From a virus, in IMG/VR virus record IMGVR_UViG_3300027365_000062, positions 1 through 23,459 of that record: DNA of 23,459 bases; one strand, written 5' to 3'. Shown here piece by piece: positions 16,617 to 22,792 of the stretch (position 1 is the first letter of the stretch; every line of letters begins with the position of its first letter). Below the pieces are notes generated by a model, which was not told the origin of the DNA, did not search any database, and saw only the letters and a list, made by a program, of their open reading frames with translations. Both the position numbers and the translations under genes were made by a program.

Positions 16617-16928
16617 TTAATCCACGATGTAGATGAAGCGTTGGCCATCTTCTGTCACAACAAACCGCGAGCCGTCCTGCGTGATCACGCCCGAGGGGTT
16701 GGTGGTCACGGGCACATCCGGACGCACAAACGGCAACACAATCTGATCCTCTTTGCGAGGCGCAAGCCGGTAGGGGTCGTAGTCGTCCGTGTCCGCATCG
16801 CAGACCATCAGGGCCGGAAAATTGGGGTCCGGATGCAACTCGGCCAGCCGGAACTTGCGCGAGCACCGGGCGCAGATGGCCAAGCCGTATGTCGGCTCTC
16901 CGGTGGGGTCGATGAACATGCCGCTCAT
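16617..16928 (-). CDS. Small Cys-motif (zinc-ribbon-like) phage protein
   Basis: I place the start at the ATG at 16928, giving 103 residues; the longer version starting at 17015 adds an Arg/Trp-rich extension that is only the shadow of the adaptor gene. The chosen start overlaps the reframed adaptor stop by four bases (ATGA). Residues 19-22 (CARC) and a later Cys within MVCD, about 24 residues on, suggest a partial zinc-ribbon or rubredoxin-like knuckle with His or Asp ligands. The C-terminal part is beta-like (SRFVVTEDGQRFIYIVD). Related small proteins occur beside adaptor and fibre genes in other phages, from memory, with no known function. It may be a fibre-attachment or minor virion protein. 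Confidence 0.7.
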   Translation of the reverse strand: MSGMFIDPTGEPTYGLAICARCSRKFRLAELHPDPNFPALMVCDADTDDYDPYRLAPRKEDQIVLPFVRPDVPVTTNPSGVITQDGSRFVVTEDGQRFIYIVD

Positions 16929-17916
16929 TTTGTGTAGCAGCCAATGCCAGGGTTGATAAAGGTCGGGGAGCCATCGTTGTCGCCATCCCATGCGGACTGA
17001 CGTGCGGCCAACCAACGCTGCTCCAAGAGCGGCATCATGTTTGCGTCAACGCTTGGCGTCTCGGAGGCCACGCGCGAGGCCAAGCCGCGATGATCGCCTC
17101 CAGCCAACGCTGGGGCACCTCGACGTCTTGGCGCAGGTTTTGTGTGTCCATGATGTGGCGGTGACGCCACACGATCAGCTGCTGGTGCTCAGCGGCCAAG
17201 TTGGGCGACGGCCACAGGTTCATCACCGGCTGCGGCAAATCACGCTGGAACCAGTAAGTCAGCGGTCGGCCCATGAACACCTTGTTGCTCTGGGCCACGT
17301 AGGTGTCGCGGTTGAGCTGGCCCATCGGGATTTCTTGGGGCAGCGTGCCCAGGTAGATTTCCTCAACCAGCATCGGGGCGGTGCTGGTGATGCGGAAGAA
17401 CTCGCGCGCCACGGCAGGAACCACATCGGTCCAAGTCCAATCACCGGCTGCGGCTGCCGTGGTTTGCGTGCCCACCGGGGTCCAGATGATGCCGTCGGGG
17501 GATGTTTCAAACGTCAGGTCAACCGCTGCGCCAAGCCACTTGACGCCCACGGTGTTGACCGTGCCCACGCCACCGTCTTGGTCCGTGAAGTCCACGGTGT
17601 AGCTGGTGGGCAAAGCAACCGTGGTGCCGGTCAGCTCCTGCAGCGTGCGCAAGTTGGCGTTGAGCACCTCAACGGTACCGTTGGACAGGGTGACGACGGG
17701 CTGACCCTCGTAGAACGGGTAAATCTGGCGCTCGATGCACCAGCTGGGGGTCTTGGTGTTGGCCAGCTCACTGAGCAGAAGATACAGCGCATCCAAAGCG
17801 TAGGTTTGCATCTCGGCAGTGATGGCCTGGGCAGGAAGGCGGCAACGGCGAAAGGCGGTATCGACCACCTTAAGCGCGTTGAATGTTGTGTTGCTGATAC
17901 TGCCGGAAAAGGCCAT
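16925..17916 (-). CDS. P22 gp4-like head-tail adaptor, interrupted by an apparent frameshift
   Basis: The ATG frame from 17916 codes for 293 residues ending at 17035, but its last 15 residues (from Trp279, Pro/Arg-rich) do not look like the family. Moving back one base near 17083 restores a natural ending (LASRVASETPSVDANMMPLL and on to GIGCYTK), giving 330 residues and a stop at 16925 that overlaps the next start as ATGA. The N-terminal helices (about 8-60), the DVLN-type VEVLNANLRTLQ segment near 82-93 and the helical end starting VPQRWLEAII resemble tail accessory/adaptor proteins. A beta insertion at about 125-200 (FETSPDGIIWTPV) recalls a galactose-binding-like fold. A missing base in the sequence or a real mutation is more likely than programmed shifting, as no slippery heptamer is present. 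Confidence 0.7.
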
Positions 17917-17977
17917 GCTAACTCCGTAGGTGGTCGTCAGATGGCCGCTGGTCCAGCGTGCCCTTTGGGGTTGTGGA

Positions 17978-18006
17978 ATTGTAGATCAAGGGCAACAGGG
18001 CGGCAA
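17978..18006 (-). promoter_or_regulatory. Candidate promoter for the adaptor/fibre unit
   Basis: On the minus strand TTGCCG (18006-18001) and TACAAT (17983-17978) are 17 bases apart. Transcription would start near 17971, about 55 bases before the ATG of the next gene at 17916. The -35 box lies inside the stem-loop. The rest of the 108-base gap shows only a GGAG ribosome site. Confidence 0.45.
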
Positions 18007-18026
18007 ACTTGCCGCCCCGCTTGATC
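17984..18026 (-). terminator. Two-part stem-loop at the end of the GGKV-protein gene
   Basis: An inner perfect 8-base-pair stem (GGGCGGCA / TGCCGCCC, 17998-18017, 4-base loop) is enclosed by an outer 7-base-pair stem (GATCAAG / CTTGATC, 17984-17990 with 18020-18026) that includes bases of the stop codon. There is no T tract after it. It may be an mRNA 3'-end stabiliser or a weak terminator. Confidence 0.5.
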
Positions 18027-18411
18027 AGCAATTCGGGACTTTGCCGCCTTTTTTCATGGCCAGCATTGGCTCGCGAGAGGCGACGGGAACCATGCGGCGA
18101 GCAGGGGCTTGGACTTTGCGGCTGGCCATCATGGCATCACGACGCATGGTGGGCGTCACCGCCATCTCGCGCTTGTCCATCGCCTCGATCTTGGGCACCT
18201 TGCCGCCCTTGGCCAGCTTGGTCAGGGGCTCGCCCTTGTGCATGGCCTTCTCGTGCTTGTGGACGGCGGTCTTCACCGTCTTCTTGTCCATGGCCGCGTC
18301 GCTGTGGACTTTGCCGCCCTCGGCGTACTTTTTGACAGCGCCGCCAGAGGCTTTGCCGGACGGTGCTTTCTTGCCGCCAAAATCAAATTCTTTCACGTAT
18401 GTGCAACCCAT
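18025..18411 (-). CDS. Lys-rich basic protein with GGKV repeats, unknown function
   Basis: A 128-residue, very basic protein with many Lys, Arg and Met and few hydrophobics. The motif GGKV occurs at residues 32-35, 69-72 and 122-125, each preceded by a short basic or polar stretch (YAEGGKV, LAKGGKV, KKGGKV). Similar Gly-Lys motifs occur near the ends of large internal virion proteins in related phages, and the 608-residue protein in this window ends in a like Lys/Gly-rich tail. Such a protein could bind DNA or the negatively charged inner capsid surface; that is inference. It probably lacks a compact fold. AAAGGAG precedes the ATG by about six bases. A two-part hairpin starts at its stop codon. 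Confidence 0.7.
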   Translation of the reverse strand: MGCTYVKEFDFGGKKAPSGKASGGAVKKYAEGGKVHSDAAMDKKTVKTAVHKHEKAMHKGEPLTKLAKGGKVPKIEAMDKREMAVTPTMRRDAMMASRKVQAPARRMVPVASREPMLAMKKGGKVPNC

Positions 18412-18422
18412 GGTGTGCTCCT

Positions 18423-18665
18423 TTAATCCCTATTGGGATGCCCTTTCAGGCTGTCAATCTTGCGCTCAATCCGATCAAATCGGTCAAGCAGTTGCTGTAC
18501 GTCCGCGCGAAATTCAGCTCTTGTGATGTGGTCCCGCGCAACTTCCTCGCGCGTGCGGTTGAGCAAGATACCAAGACGTGCAATCTCGTCAAACTTGCTT
18601 TTCAGCAAAAACCCCATCAAAGCCACAACAGCACTGAGGACAATATTCCAGACCATCATTTCCAT
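18423..18665 (-). CDS. Small membrane-anchored coiled-coil protein, unknown function
   Basis: An 80-residue protein with one hydrophobic helix at about residues 4-21 (MVWNIVLSAVVALMGFLL) followed by a charged helix of about 50 residues with heptad-like Leu/Ile spacing (residues 27-74). The first ATG has GGAGG ten bases upstream. The topology, a short N-terminus and a long amphipathic tail, recalls small phage membrane proteins such as i-spanins or holin-associated proteins, but its position among head genes, far from the lysozyme, argues against assigning one. It could also be a minor virion protein that acts at the membrane during DNA entry. No function is claimed. Confidence 0.7.
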   Translation of the reverse strand: MEMMVWNIVLSAVVALMGFLLKSKFDEIARLGILLNRTREEVARDHITRAEFRADVQQLLDRFDRIERKIDSLKGHPNRD

Positions 18666-18691
18666 GACGCTAAACCTCCGCGTCTTGGTTC

Positions 18692-19102
18692 TTACGCTGT
18701 CGCGTAGGTTTTGATGCCTTCAATCACGATGGTGTAGCGGTCGCCAGCAGCGGCCCCCACGGTCGTGAACAAAACATCGCCGGTCTTGCCTGCGCCAGCG
18801 TTGTTTGGCAGACCGCCAAACGAGCTGTAGTCCATCAGGTAAAACTTGTCAGCAGGGATGGTTTCACACAGCAAATCGGTGGTGGCATCCCAAAGGATAT
18901 CCACGGACATGCCTTGTGTTTGCGCCCACACCTTGTTGATCTTGATGCCGTTGCAAGCCAGGCCAGAGGCGTTTGCGTTCAAAGCGGAAACGTCAATTTT
19001 GACCACACCGGTTTCACCCGTGCTGTCTGAAATGTTGGTGAACTTGCCGATGAACAAACGCTCACCGTCAAGGATGGTTTGAGAGGTTACTGCGTCAGCC
19101 AT
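18692..19102 (-). CDS. Putative phage structural protein
   Basis: A 136-residue protein without membrane segment or signal peptide. The sequence alternates short beta-like stretches (residues 15-35, 50-75, 105-133) with Gly/Asn turns and ends YTIVIEGIKTYATA. It resembles small structural proteins encoded between the coat and adaptor genes in environmental podoviruses, but I cannot assign a named family. The neighbour upstream is the NVTG-repeat protein and the one downstream a one-helix membrane protein. An AGGAG site lies seven bases before the ATG. It may be a second decoration or capsid-stabilising protein. Confidence 0.65.
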   Translation of the reverse strand: MADAVTSQTILDGERLFIGKFTNISDSTGETGVVKIDVSALNANASGLACNGIKINKVWAQTQGMSVDILWDATTDLLCETIPADKFYLMDYSSFGGLPNNAGAGKTGDVLFTTVGAAAGDRYTIVIEGIKTYATA

Positions 19103-19128
19103 GTTGCGCTCCTGTTGGAAATGTGGAG

Positions 19129-19150
19129 CCGGGGCCGGTCAAGGCCCCGG
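19129..19150 (-). terminator. GC-rich hairpin between structural genes (attenuator or weak terminator)
   Basis: CCGGGGCC and GGCCCCGG form a perfect 8-base-pair stem with a 6-base loop, eight bases after the NVTG-protein stop. No T tract follows on the minus strand, so it is more likely an mRNA-end or attenuating structure than a full intrinsic terminator. Confidence 0.45.
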
Positions 19151-19157
19151 GTTTGAA

Positions 19158-19553
19158 TTAGGCCGCGACAGCGCCATTCAAAGCAACGATGGCCCAGCCA
19201 GCGGCCGTGTACACCAAGGTGGCAGACTCACCCACGTTTGTGAAGGTGATGGTGGTGAAGCCAACCTTGGTGGTTGGCGTCAGCACTGCACTGCCGCCGT
19301 CGACGGTATGCACAATGGTTTTGAACTGTCCGGCCGCACCGTTGGCCAGCGTCAGTGCCTGGGCAGCGCCGGTGGTGGTCAGCGAAGTGACAGCGGTCGT
19401 GGTGTTGACTGCGCCAGCGCCAGAAAGGGCTTGAACGGTACCGGTGGTGGTGCCGGTCACGTTGCCGGTCACGTTGCCGGTCACGTTGCCGGTCACGTTG
19501 CCAATGAAGCCGTTGGTCGAGTTAACTGGACCGGAGAAGGTAGTGTTTGCCAT
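19158..19553 (-). CDS. Putative virion surface protein with NVTG tandem repeat
   Basis: A 131-residue Thr/Gly/Ala/Val-rich protein with almost no charged residues and no membrane helix. Residues 19-34 consist of four NVTG units, encoded by four 12-base DNA repeats; the rest alternates in a beta-sandwich-like pattern and ends GWAIVALNGAVAA. G-x-V/L-T-G repeats are common in phage fibre and head-fibre proteins, where they form extended beta or helical stalks. It lies just downstream of the capsid gene terminator, so it may be a decoration or short head-fibre protein. The ATG has GAGGA about seven bases upstream. The product role is inferred from composition and position. Confidence 0.65.
   Translation of the reverse strand: MANTTFSGPVNSTNGFIGNVTGNVTGNVTGNVTGTTTGTVQALSGAGAVNTTTAVTSLTTTGAAQALTLANGAAGQFKTIVHTVDGGSAVLTPTTKVGFTTITFTNVGESATLVYTAAGWAIVALNGAVAA
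19452..19499. repeat. Four perfect 12-bp tandem repeats
   Basis: The 12-base unit GCCGGTCACGTT (forward strand) occurs four times in a row without a mismatch and starts a fifth copy (GCC). It codes for NVTG on the minus strand. Such in-frame repeats can gain or lose copies by slippage and so change the stalk length of the encoded protein. Confidence 0.95.
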
Positions 19554-19640
19554 AGTGATTTCCTCACATGCGAGTTGTGCGCAGCCGTCTGCATGTCGTC
19601 GGCCAGGGCGGGCCGTCTGCTGCGCGAAAAAAAGGTGCCC

Positions 19641-19671
19641 AACAAAACCCCCGCCACGGGGGCAGGGGTTT
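19641..19671 (-). terminator. Strong Rho-independent terminator after the capsid gene
   Basis: On the minus strand AAACCCCTGCC and GGCGGGGGTTT pair through 11 positions (one G-U wobble) around a CCCGT loop, followed by TTTTGTT; a second run of seven T lies further on. It begins 13 bases after the capsid stop codon. It is the clearest terminator in the window. The rest of the gap (19554-19640) shows no promoter I would defend, only a 9-base direct repeat (GCCGTCTGC in the forward direction at 19584 and 19612). Confidence 0.8.
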
Positions 19672-19684
19672 CAGTTGGCATCTT

Positions 19685-20599
19685 TTAGACGCCAGCGGTG
19701 CCGTACAGGCCGCGTGGGTCAGTCCAGCCCAGAACGTATCGCTCTGTGGCCTTGTAACGCATGCTGTCGGTTTCGAAGTCGCCTTCCATGGATTTCTCCA
19801 GGCCGCGACGCATCAACAGTTTCAGACCTTCGGGAGCGTCGGTCTGAATCCACCAGGCTGTGGTGGAAGTGATACGCGAGAGGTTGGCTTGGCCAGAGGC
19901 CAGCAAGCCCATCGACTTCACGGGGTTGATGTCGTTGTCAGCGGTACCGCTGCGCAAAACCGACTTGAGCAGCGTCTCGGCCTGGAACACGTTGGACGGA
20001 CCGGTGACGATCTGTTTGGGTGTCAAGCGGATACGCTTGCCGTTGTTGTCCACCGCATTGCGGATCTGGATCAACAACTGCTCAAGCGATGTTTGCGACA
20101 AAGCGGCAGGGGTGGTCAGCTGGTTGCTGAACGTGCCGTTGACGATGGGGTGCGCTGTGGAGATCAAAGACACGCCGTCGCCACCTGTGTACGCACCGTT
20201 GAAAGCGCGGTTCAGGATGTTGGCAGCCAGGGTTTCTTTGGTCTCGATCAACGACTGAGCCAGGTGCTTGGCGTAGGTCTGACCGATACGGATGTGGTCG
20301 CCGTCTTCAACCAAAACTTTGGTCAAAGCGAAGGCCAGGCCGTACACCTTGTACAGGTAGCGCTGCAGGAACAGCACGCCACCAGACTGGTACGTCACTG
20401 CCATGCCGTCGGGCAACTCGGGAGCTGCGCCAAAGCCGTACAAGACGGGCTCTTCATGGTAGTTGCGTGGGATGCCTTTTTGCTCGCGGAACACTTGTTT
20501 CCACTCGTCGGCACGCTGGTCATAAACACCGTCGAACACTTCGTTCAAGATCGGTTCAACAACGGAACGGAAGTCCGTACTGCGCATTGGGGTTGCCAT
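19685..20599 (-). CDS. Major capsid protein (HK97-fold, putative)
   Basis: A 304-residue protein resembling phage major head proteins. Recognisable parts are the N-terminal helix region (RSVVEPILNEVFDG), the stretch STAHPIVNGTFSNQL near residues 146-160, and RIRLTPKQIVTGPSN near 190-205, which recall Mu-like and podoviral coat proteins. The C-terminus has TERYVLGWTDPRGLYG, a typical terminal beta region. By family knowledge it forms the icosahedral shell on the scaffold; the co-chaperonin encoded upstream may help it fold. There is no visible N-terminal propeptide. It is followed three bases later by an AAG and then a strong intrinsic terminator, fitting a highly expressed last gene of a unit. 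The HK97 fold itself is inferred. Confidence 0.85.
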   Translation of the reverse strand: MATPMRSTDFRSVVEPILNEVFDGVYDQRADEWKQVFREQKGIPRNYHEEPVLYGFGAAPELPDGMAVTYQSGGVLFLQRYLYKVYGLAFALTKVLVEDGDHIRIGQTYAKHLAQSLIETKETLAANILNRAFNGAYTGGDGVSLISTAHPIVNGTFSNQLTTPAALSQTSLEQLLIQIRNAVDNNGKRIRLTPKQIVTGPSNVFQAETLLKSVLRSGTADNDINPVKSMGLLASGQANLSRITSTTAWWIQTDAPEGLKLLMRRGLEKSMEGDFETDSMRYKATERYVLGWTDPRGLYGTAGV

Positions 20600-20612
20600 T
20601 TTTCAGCCCTCC

Positions 20613-21212
20613 TTAGATGCTGTTGACCGCAGCTTTGTAGTGGTGTTCGTTGATACGAACGGTGGCCACGACATAAGCGTCTGTCAAAGAGTCATTGATG
20701 TTGTAAGCAAAGCCGGTGATCTGGAATTGACCAGAGGTGGCTTGGATCACGCTGAGTTGAGTGTTGCTCAGACCTGTGCGGGTCGAGCCACCGGGCGAGG
20801 CCACGGTCCAATCGCACTCTTCGCCCACAGCCGTTTGCACGGTGGTGGTGCCAGGTGTGCCTGGGTTCGTGTACTGCACGTCGAACAGCGTCTCGGGATC
20901 GTCATAGACCCAAGCGGTGATCTCAGTGCCCGTAGTGCCTGTCGGCCAGAAGGGGCTGATGGTCGGCTTGCCGGACGCGTCGAGGTACTGGCAGCCAGCA
21001 AAGATTCCCAACAGGGAAATGCCGTCTGTAGTGCCGTCACGGGTGCCGTCAGAGCTGCCCAATTGAATGACACCAGCGTCGGTCAACTTCACAGGGTCGC
21101 CCTGGAAGATGTTGGCCGCGTAGGTGCTCGCGATGGTGTAGGCCTTCGGACGCATCTGACCACTGTTGTGGAAAGATGGACGGAAGCCAAAAGGTGCGCT
21201 TGTCGAGGACAT
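20613..21212 (-). CDS. Putative head decoration/structural protein
   Basis: A 199-residue protein rich in Gly, Thr and Ser with an alternating beta-like pattern, no membrane segment and little charge. It starts SSTSAPFGFRPSFHNSG and contains QGDPVKLTDAGVIQLG, a pattern seen in environmental phage head proteins encoded next to the coat protein (from memory). It lies directly upstream of the major capsid gene with a 13-base gap, so it should be made in similar amounts. Its size and composition fit a decoration protein on the outside of the capsid. I cannot name a specific family, and a minor structural role is possible. The ATG follows an AAGGAA site about ten bases upstream. Confidence 0.65.
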   Translation of the reverse strand: MSSTSAPFGFRPSFHNSGQMRPKAYTIASTYAANIFQGDPVKLTDAGVIQLGSSDGTRDGTTDGISLLGIFAGCQYLDASGKPTISPFWPTGTTGTEITAWVYDDPETLFDVQYTNPGTPGTTTVQTAVGEECDWTVASPGGSTRTGLSNTQLSVIQATSGQFQITGFAYNINDSLTDAYVVATVRINEHHYKAAVNSI

Positions 21213-21254
21213 TTGGCGTTTTCCTTATGGAAGGTTGAAGATGGAAACAACTTG

Positions 21255-21785
21255 TCAGGTCAGCTCAAAACGAGCGTTCCTGCGTTGCCCAATTTCCGCA
21301 TTGCCATCACCCATGTCCAGACGTGACTTCGATGATCTCGCTTGCTGCTCCATGAACTCGGCTGTGTCGCTGAGCTTTTCCTCCTCGCGCAGAGGGGCGT
21401 CATGGTGAGCTTCCTGCATGTATTTCTCATACAGGCTCATTGGCAGCTTGAATGCAAGCATCTCGTTCACACCAATAAAGCCCTGATACTCACCAGTTTT
21501 GATGGTGACGTAATCCCAGCCAGGAACATCATCCGGCTTTAGGGGCTCGTAACCCAGCCGCATTCGCATGTGGATGGAGTCGCGATTGTTTGTCGTGGTC
21601 AGCCAGCAGCAATGCCAGCCTTCGAGTTTTGGCAAGTCCGGTAAAGAGGACTGGTGGAACTGTTGTCGGAACATTTCAACCCGCTCGTCGTCGGATAACT
21701 TGCGATCTTCAGTTTTGGTGCGATCTTGCATCGCACGGCTGTCGCGGTTATCACCAGCAGATTTTTTAAAGCGTTCGTCAGACAT
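21255..21785 (-). CDS. Conserved phage protein of unknown function, capsid region
   Basis: A 176-residue soluble protein with no signal peptide or membrane segment. The first 45 residues are charged and polar (probably disordered or helical), the middle (about 50-125) holds Trp, Tyr and Cys residues including the LEGWHCCWLTTTNN stretch and looks folded, and the end from about 128 is again charged. I do not recognise a named family. It is the first gene after the promoter at 21814-21842 and precedes the decoration and capsid genes, so a role in head assembly or as a minor head protein is a contextual guess. The ATG has AAGGAG seven bases upstream. A 42-base gap separates it from the next gene. 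Confidence 0.75.
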   Translation of the reverse strand: MSDERFKKSAGDNRDSRAMQDRTKTEDRKLSDDERVEMFRQQFHQSSLPDLPKLEGWHCCWLTTTNNRDSIHMRMRLGYEPLKPDDVPGWDYVTIKTGEYQGFIGVNEMLAFKLPMSLYEKYMQEAHHDAPLREEEKLSDTAEFMEQQARSSKSRLDMGDGNAEIGQRRNARFELT

Positions 21786-21813
21786 TACTCGCTCCTTTCA
21801 GCGATTGTGGAAA

Positions 21814-21842
21814 ATTATAGGCTTGATTTTTTGCAAACACAA
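21814..21842 (-). promoter_or_regulatory. Sigma70-like promoter for the capsid unit
   Basis: On the minus strand TTGTGT (21842-21837) and a perfect TATAAT (21819-21814) are separated by 17 bases, in an AT-rich island within GC-rich DNA. Transcription would begin near 21807, about 22 bases upstream of the next ATG, which has AAGGAG seven bases before it. The -35 box and spacer overlap the loop and an arm of the stem-loop at 21820-21849. Confidence 0.6.
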
Positions 21843-21849
21843 TCAAGCC
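21820..21849 (-). terminator. Terminator-like stem-loop after the scaffold gene
   Basis: A perfect 9-base inverted repeat (GGCTTGATT / AATCAAGCC on the minus strand) with a 12-base loop starts within the last codons of the scaffold gene. It is followed by the T/A-rich run TATAATTTT. It may stop part of the transcripts arriving from upstream. The A/T-rich tail is not a pure T run, so termination strength is uncertain. Confidence 0.5.
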
Positions 21850-22790
21850 CGATTTGCTTTGTCATACGCGGCATACCGCTTGACGTACTTTTGACGCAAA
21901 ACCGGGTCGTCCCAGACACCTGCATCGATCAACGCCTGCTTGCGCTCGGGGCTGATGTAGACCTCGGTCCGGGTCGACTGAGGCGCGTGCTCACGGCCAG
22001 AGCCGACGGCAGGTCCGCCGCGTGGGGCGCGATTGCTGGCTTGCGCCTTGCTTTCAAAACGCTCAGGCAGGCGACGGGCCGAACGCTTGCGCAGCTCTTC
22101 CCAATAGTCGTCCGACTTGGGGTCGAAGCCCTCGCGCATCAAAGCCGCGTCAATCGCCAGCACGATGGCCGACTCTTCATCGCTGCCGTCGGGCTTGTAC
22201 CAGGGCGCATCTTCCATGAAGTCCCTGGCATGCTCAATGACGGCCGGGTCGATGCCGGTGTCGTTTTGCACCGGGGCCACGCGGGCAGACTGCTCGCGCT
22301 GCTGCTTGACGCTGGCCAGGTGGTTGGCCTTGGCGAAAGCCTGGTCCCGGTACCGCATCGCCTGCGTCACGTCCTCGCCGTTGCCAGCGGCCACGGCCTT
22401 GGCAATCACCTGCTCAGCCATCCGGGCCTCGTTCATGGCCTGCTGAATGCTGGCGTCGACGGAGCTGAGGTCTTGCTGCACGGCCCGCTGCTCTTGGGCC
22501 GTGAGGCGGCGCTCCAGATCGTCATTGCGGTTACGCAGGAAACTCAGCTCCAGCTTGTCGCGGCCAATCGCCTCGTCGCGGCGCTTTTTGCGCTCGAGCT
22601 TTTCCAGGCGACGACGCTCGCGGATTGCCTCGCGCTCTGGGTCGTTGGCATCGCCCTGGCTCTCGCCGTCGTCGTTGTCGCTGCCGTTGAGGCGCTCGTC
22701 TTGGTCGTCGGCAGTTGCTGCGGCCCGGTCTTCAACGATGATGACATCTTCGTTGTCGGGCTTGCCGTCGTCTTCGGTCATGGTTGGCAT
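21843..22790 (-). CDS. Probable capsid scaffolding protein
   Basis: A 315-residue charged protein. The first 50 residues are strongly acidic (many Asp/Glu), residues 50-115 are rich in Arg, Lys, Glu and Leu with a coiled-coil look, and the C-terminal part (from about 225) is basic, ending in a helical segment around ISPERKQALIDAGVWDD. This composition, and the position shortly before the major capsid gene, is typical of internal scaffolding proteins, whose basic C-terminus binds the coat protein. I chose the ATG at 22790, not the one at 22826, because it sits two bases after the previous stop and has GGAG nine bases upstream. The stop codon lies in the stem of a hairpin that also holds a promoter. 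No protease motif is visible. The role is inferred from composition and context. Confidence 0.7.
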   Translation of the reverse strand: MPTMTEDDGKPDNEDVIIVEDRAAATADDQDERLNGSDNDDGESQGDANDPEREAIRERRRLEKLERKKRRDEAIGRDKLELSFLRNRNDDLERRLTAQEQRAVQQDLSSVDASIQQAMNEARMAEQVIAKAVAAGNGEDVTQAMRYRDQAFAKANHLASVKQQREQSARVAPVQNDTGIDPAVIEHARDFMEDAPWYKPDGSDEESAIVLAIDAALMREGFDPKSDDYWEELRKRSARRLPERFESKAQASNRAPRGGPAVGSGREHAPQSTRTEVYISPERKQALIDAGVWDDPVLRQKYVKRYAAYDKANRA

Positions 22791-22792
22791 GG

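Noticed and set aside
16929-17015. N-terminal extension of the CxxC protein to 17015
   Set aside because: The extension lies in the adaptor coding region and has an Arg/Trp-rich shadow composition; the ATGA overlap at 16925-16928 marks the likely start.
17080-17090. Programmed -1 ribosomal frameshift in the adaptor gene
   Set aside because: There is no slippery heptamer at the junction, and adaptor proteins are not known for programmed shifting; a missing base is simpler.
16990-18024. A 344-codon plus-strand frame opposite the adaptor gene
   Set aside because: It is rich in Arg, His and Gly, has no motif, and lies fully antisense to the adaptor protein.
19493-19681. A 62-codon minus-strand frame starting just after the capsid stop
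   Set aside because: It has no good ribosome site, contains the strong terminator inside it, and overlaps the next gene by about 60 bases in another frame.
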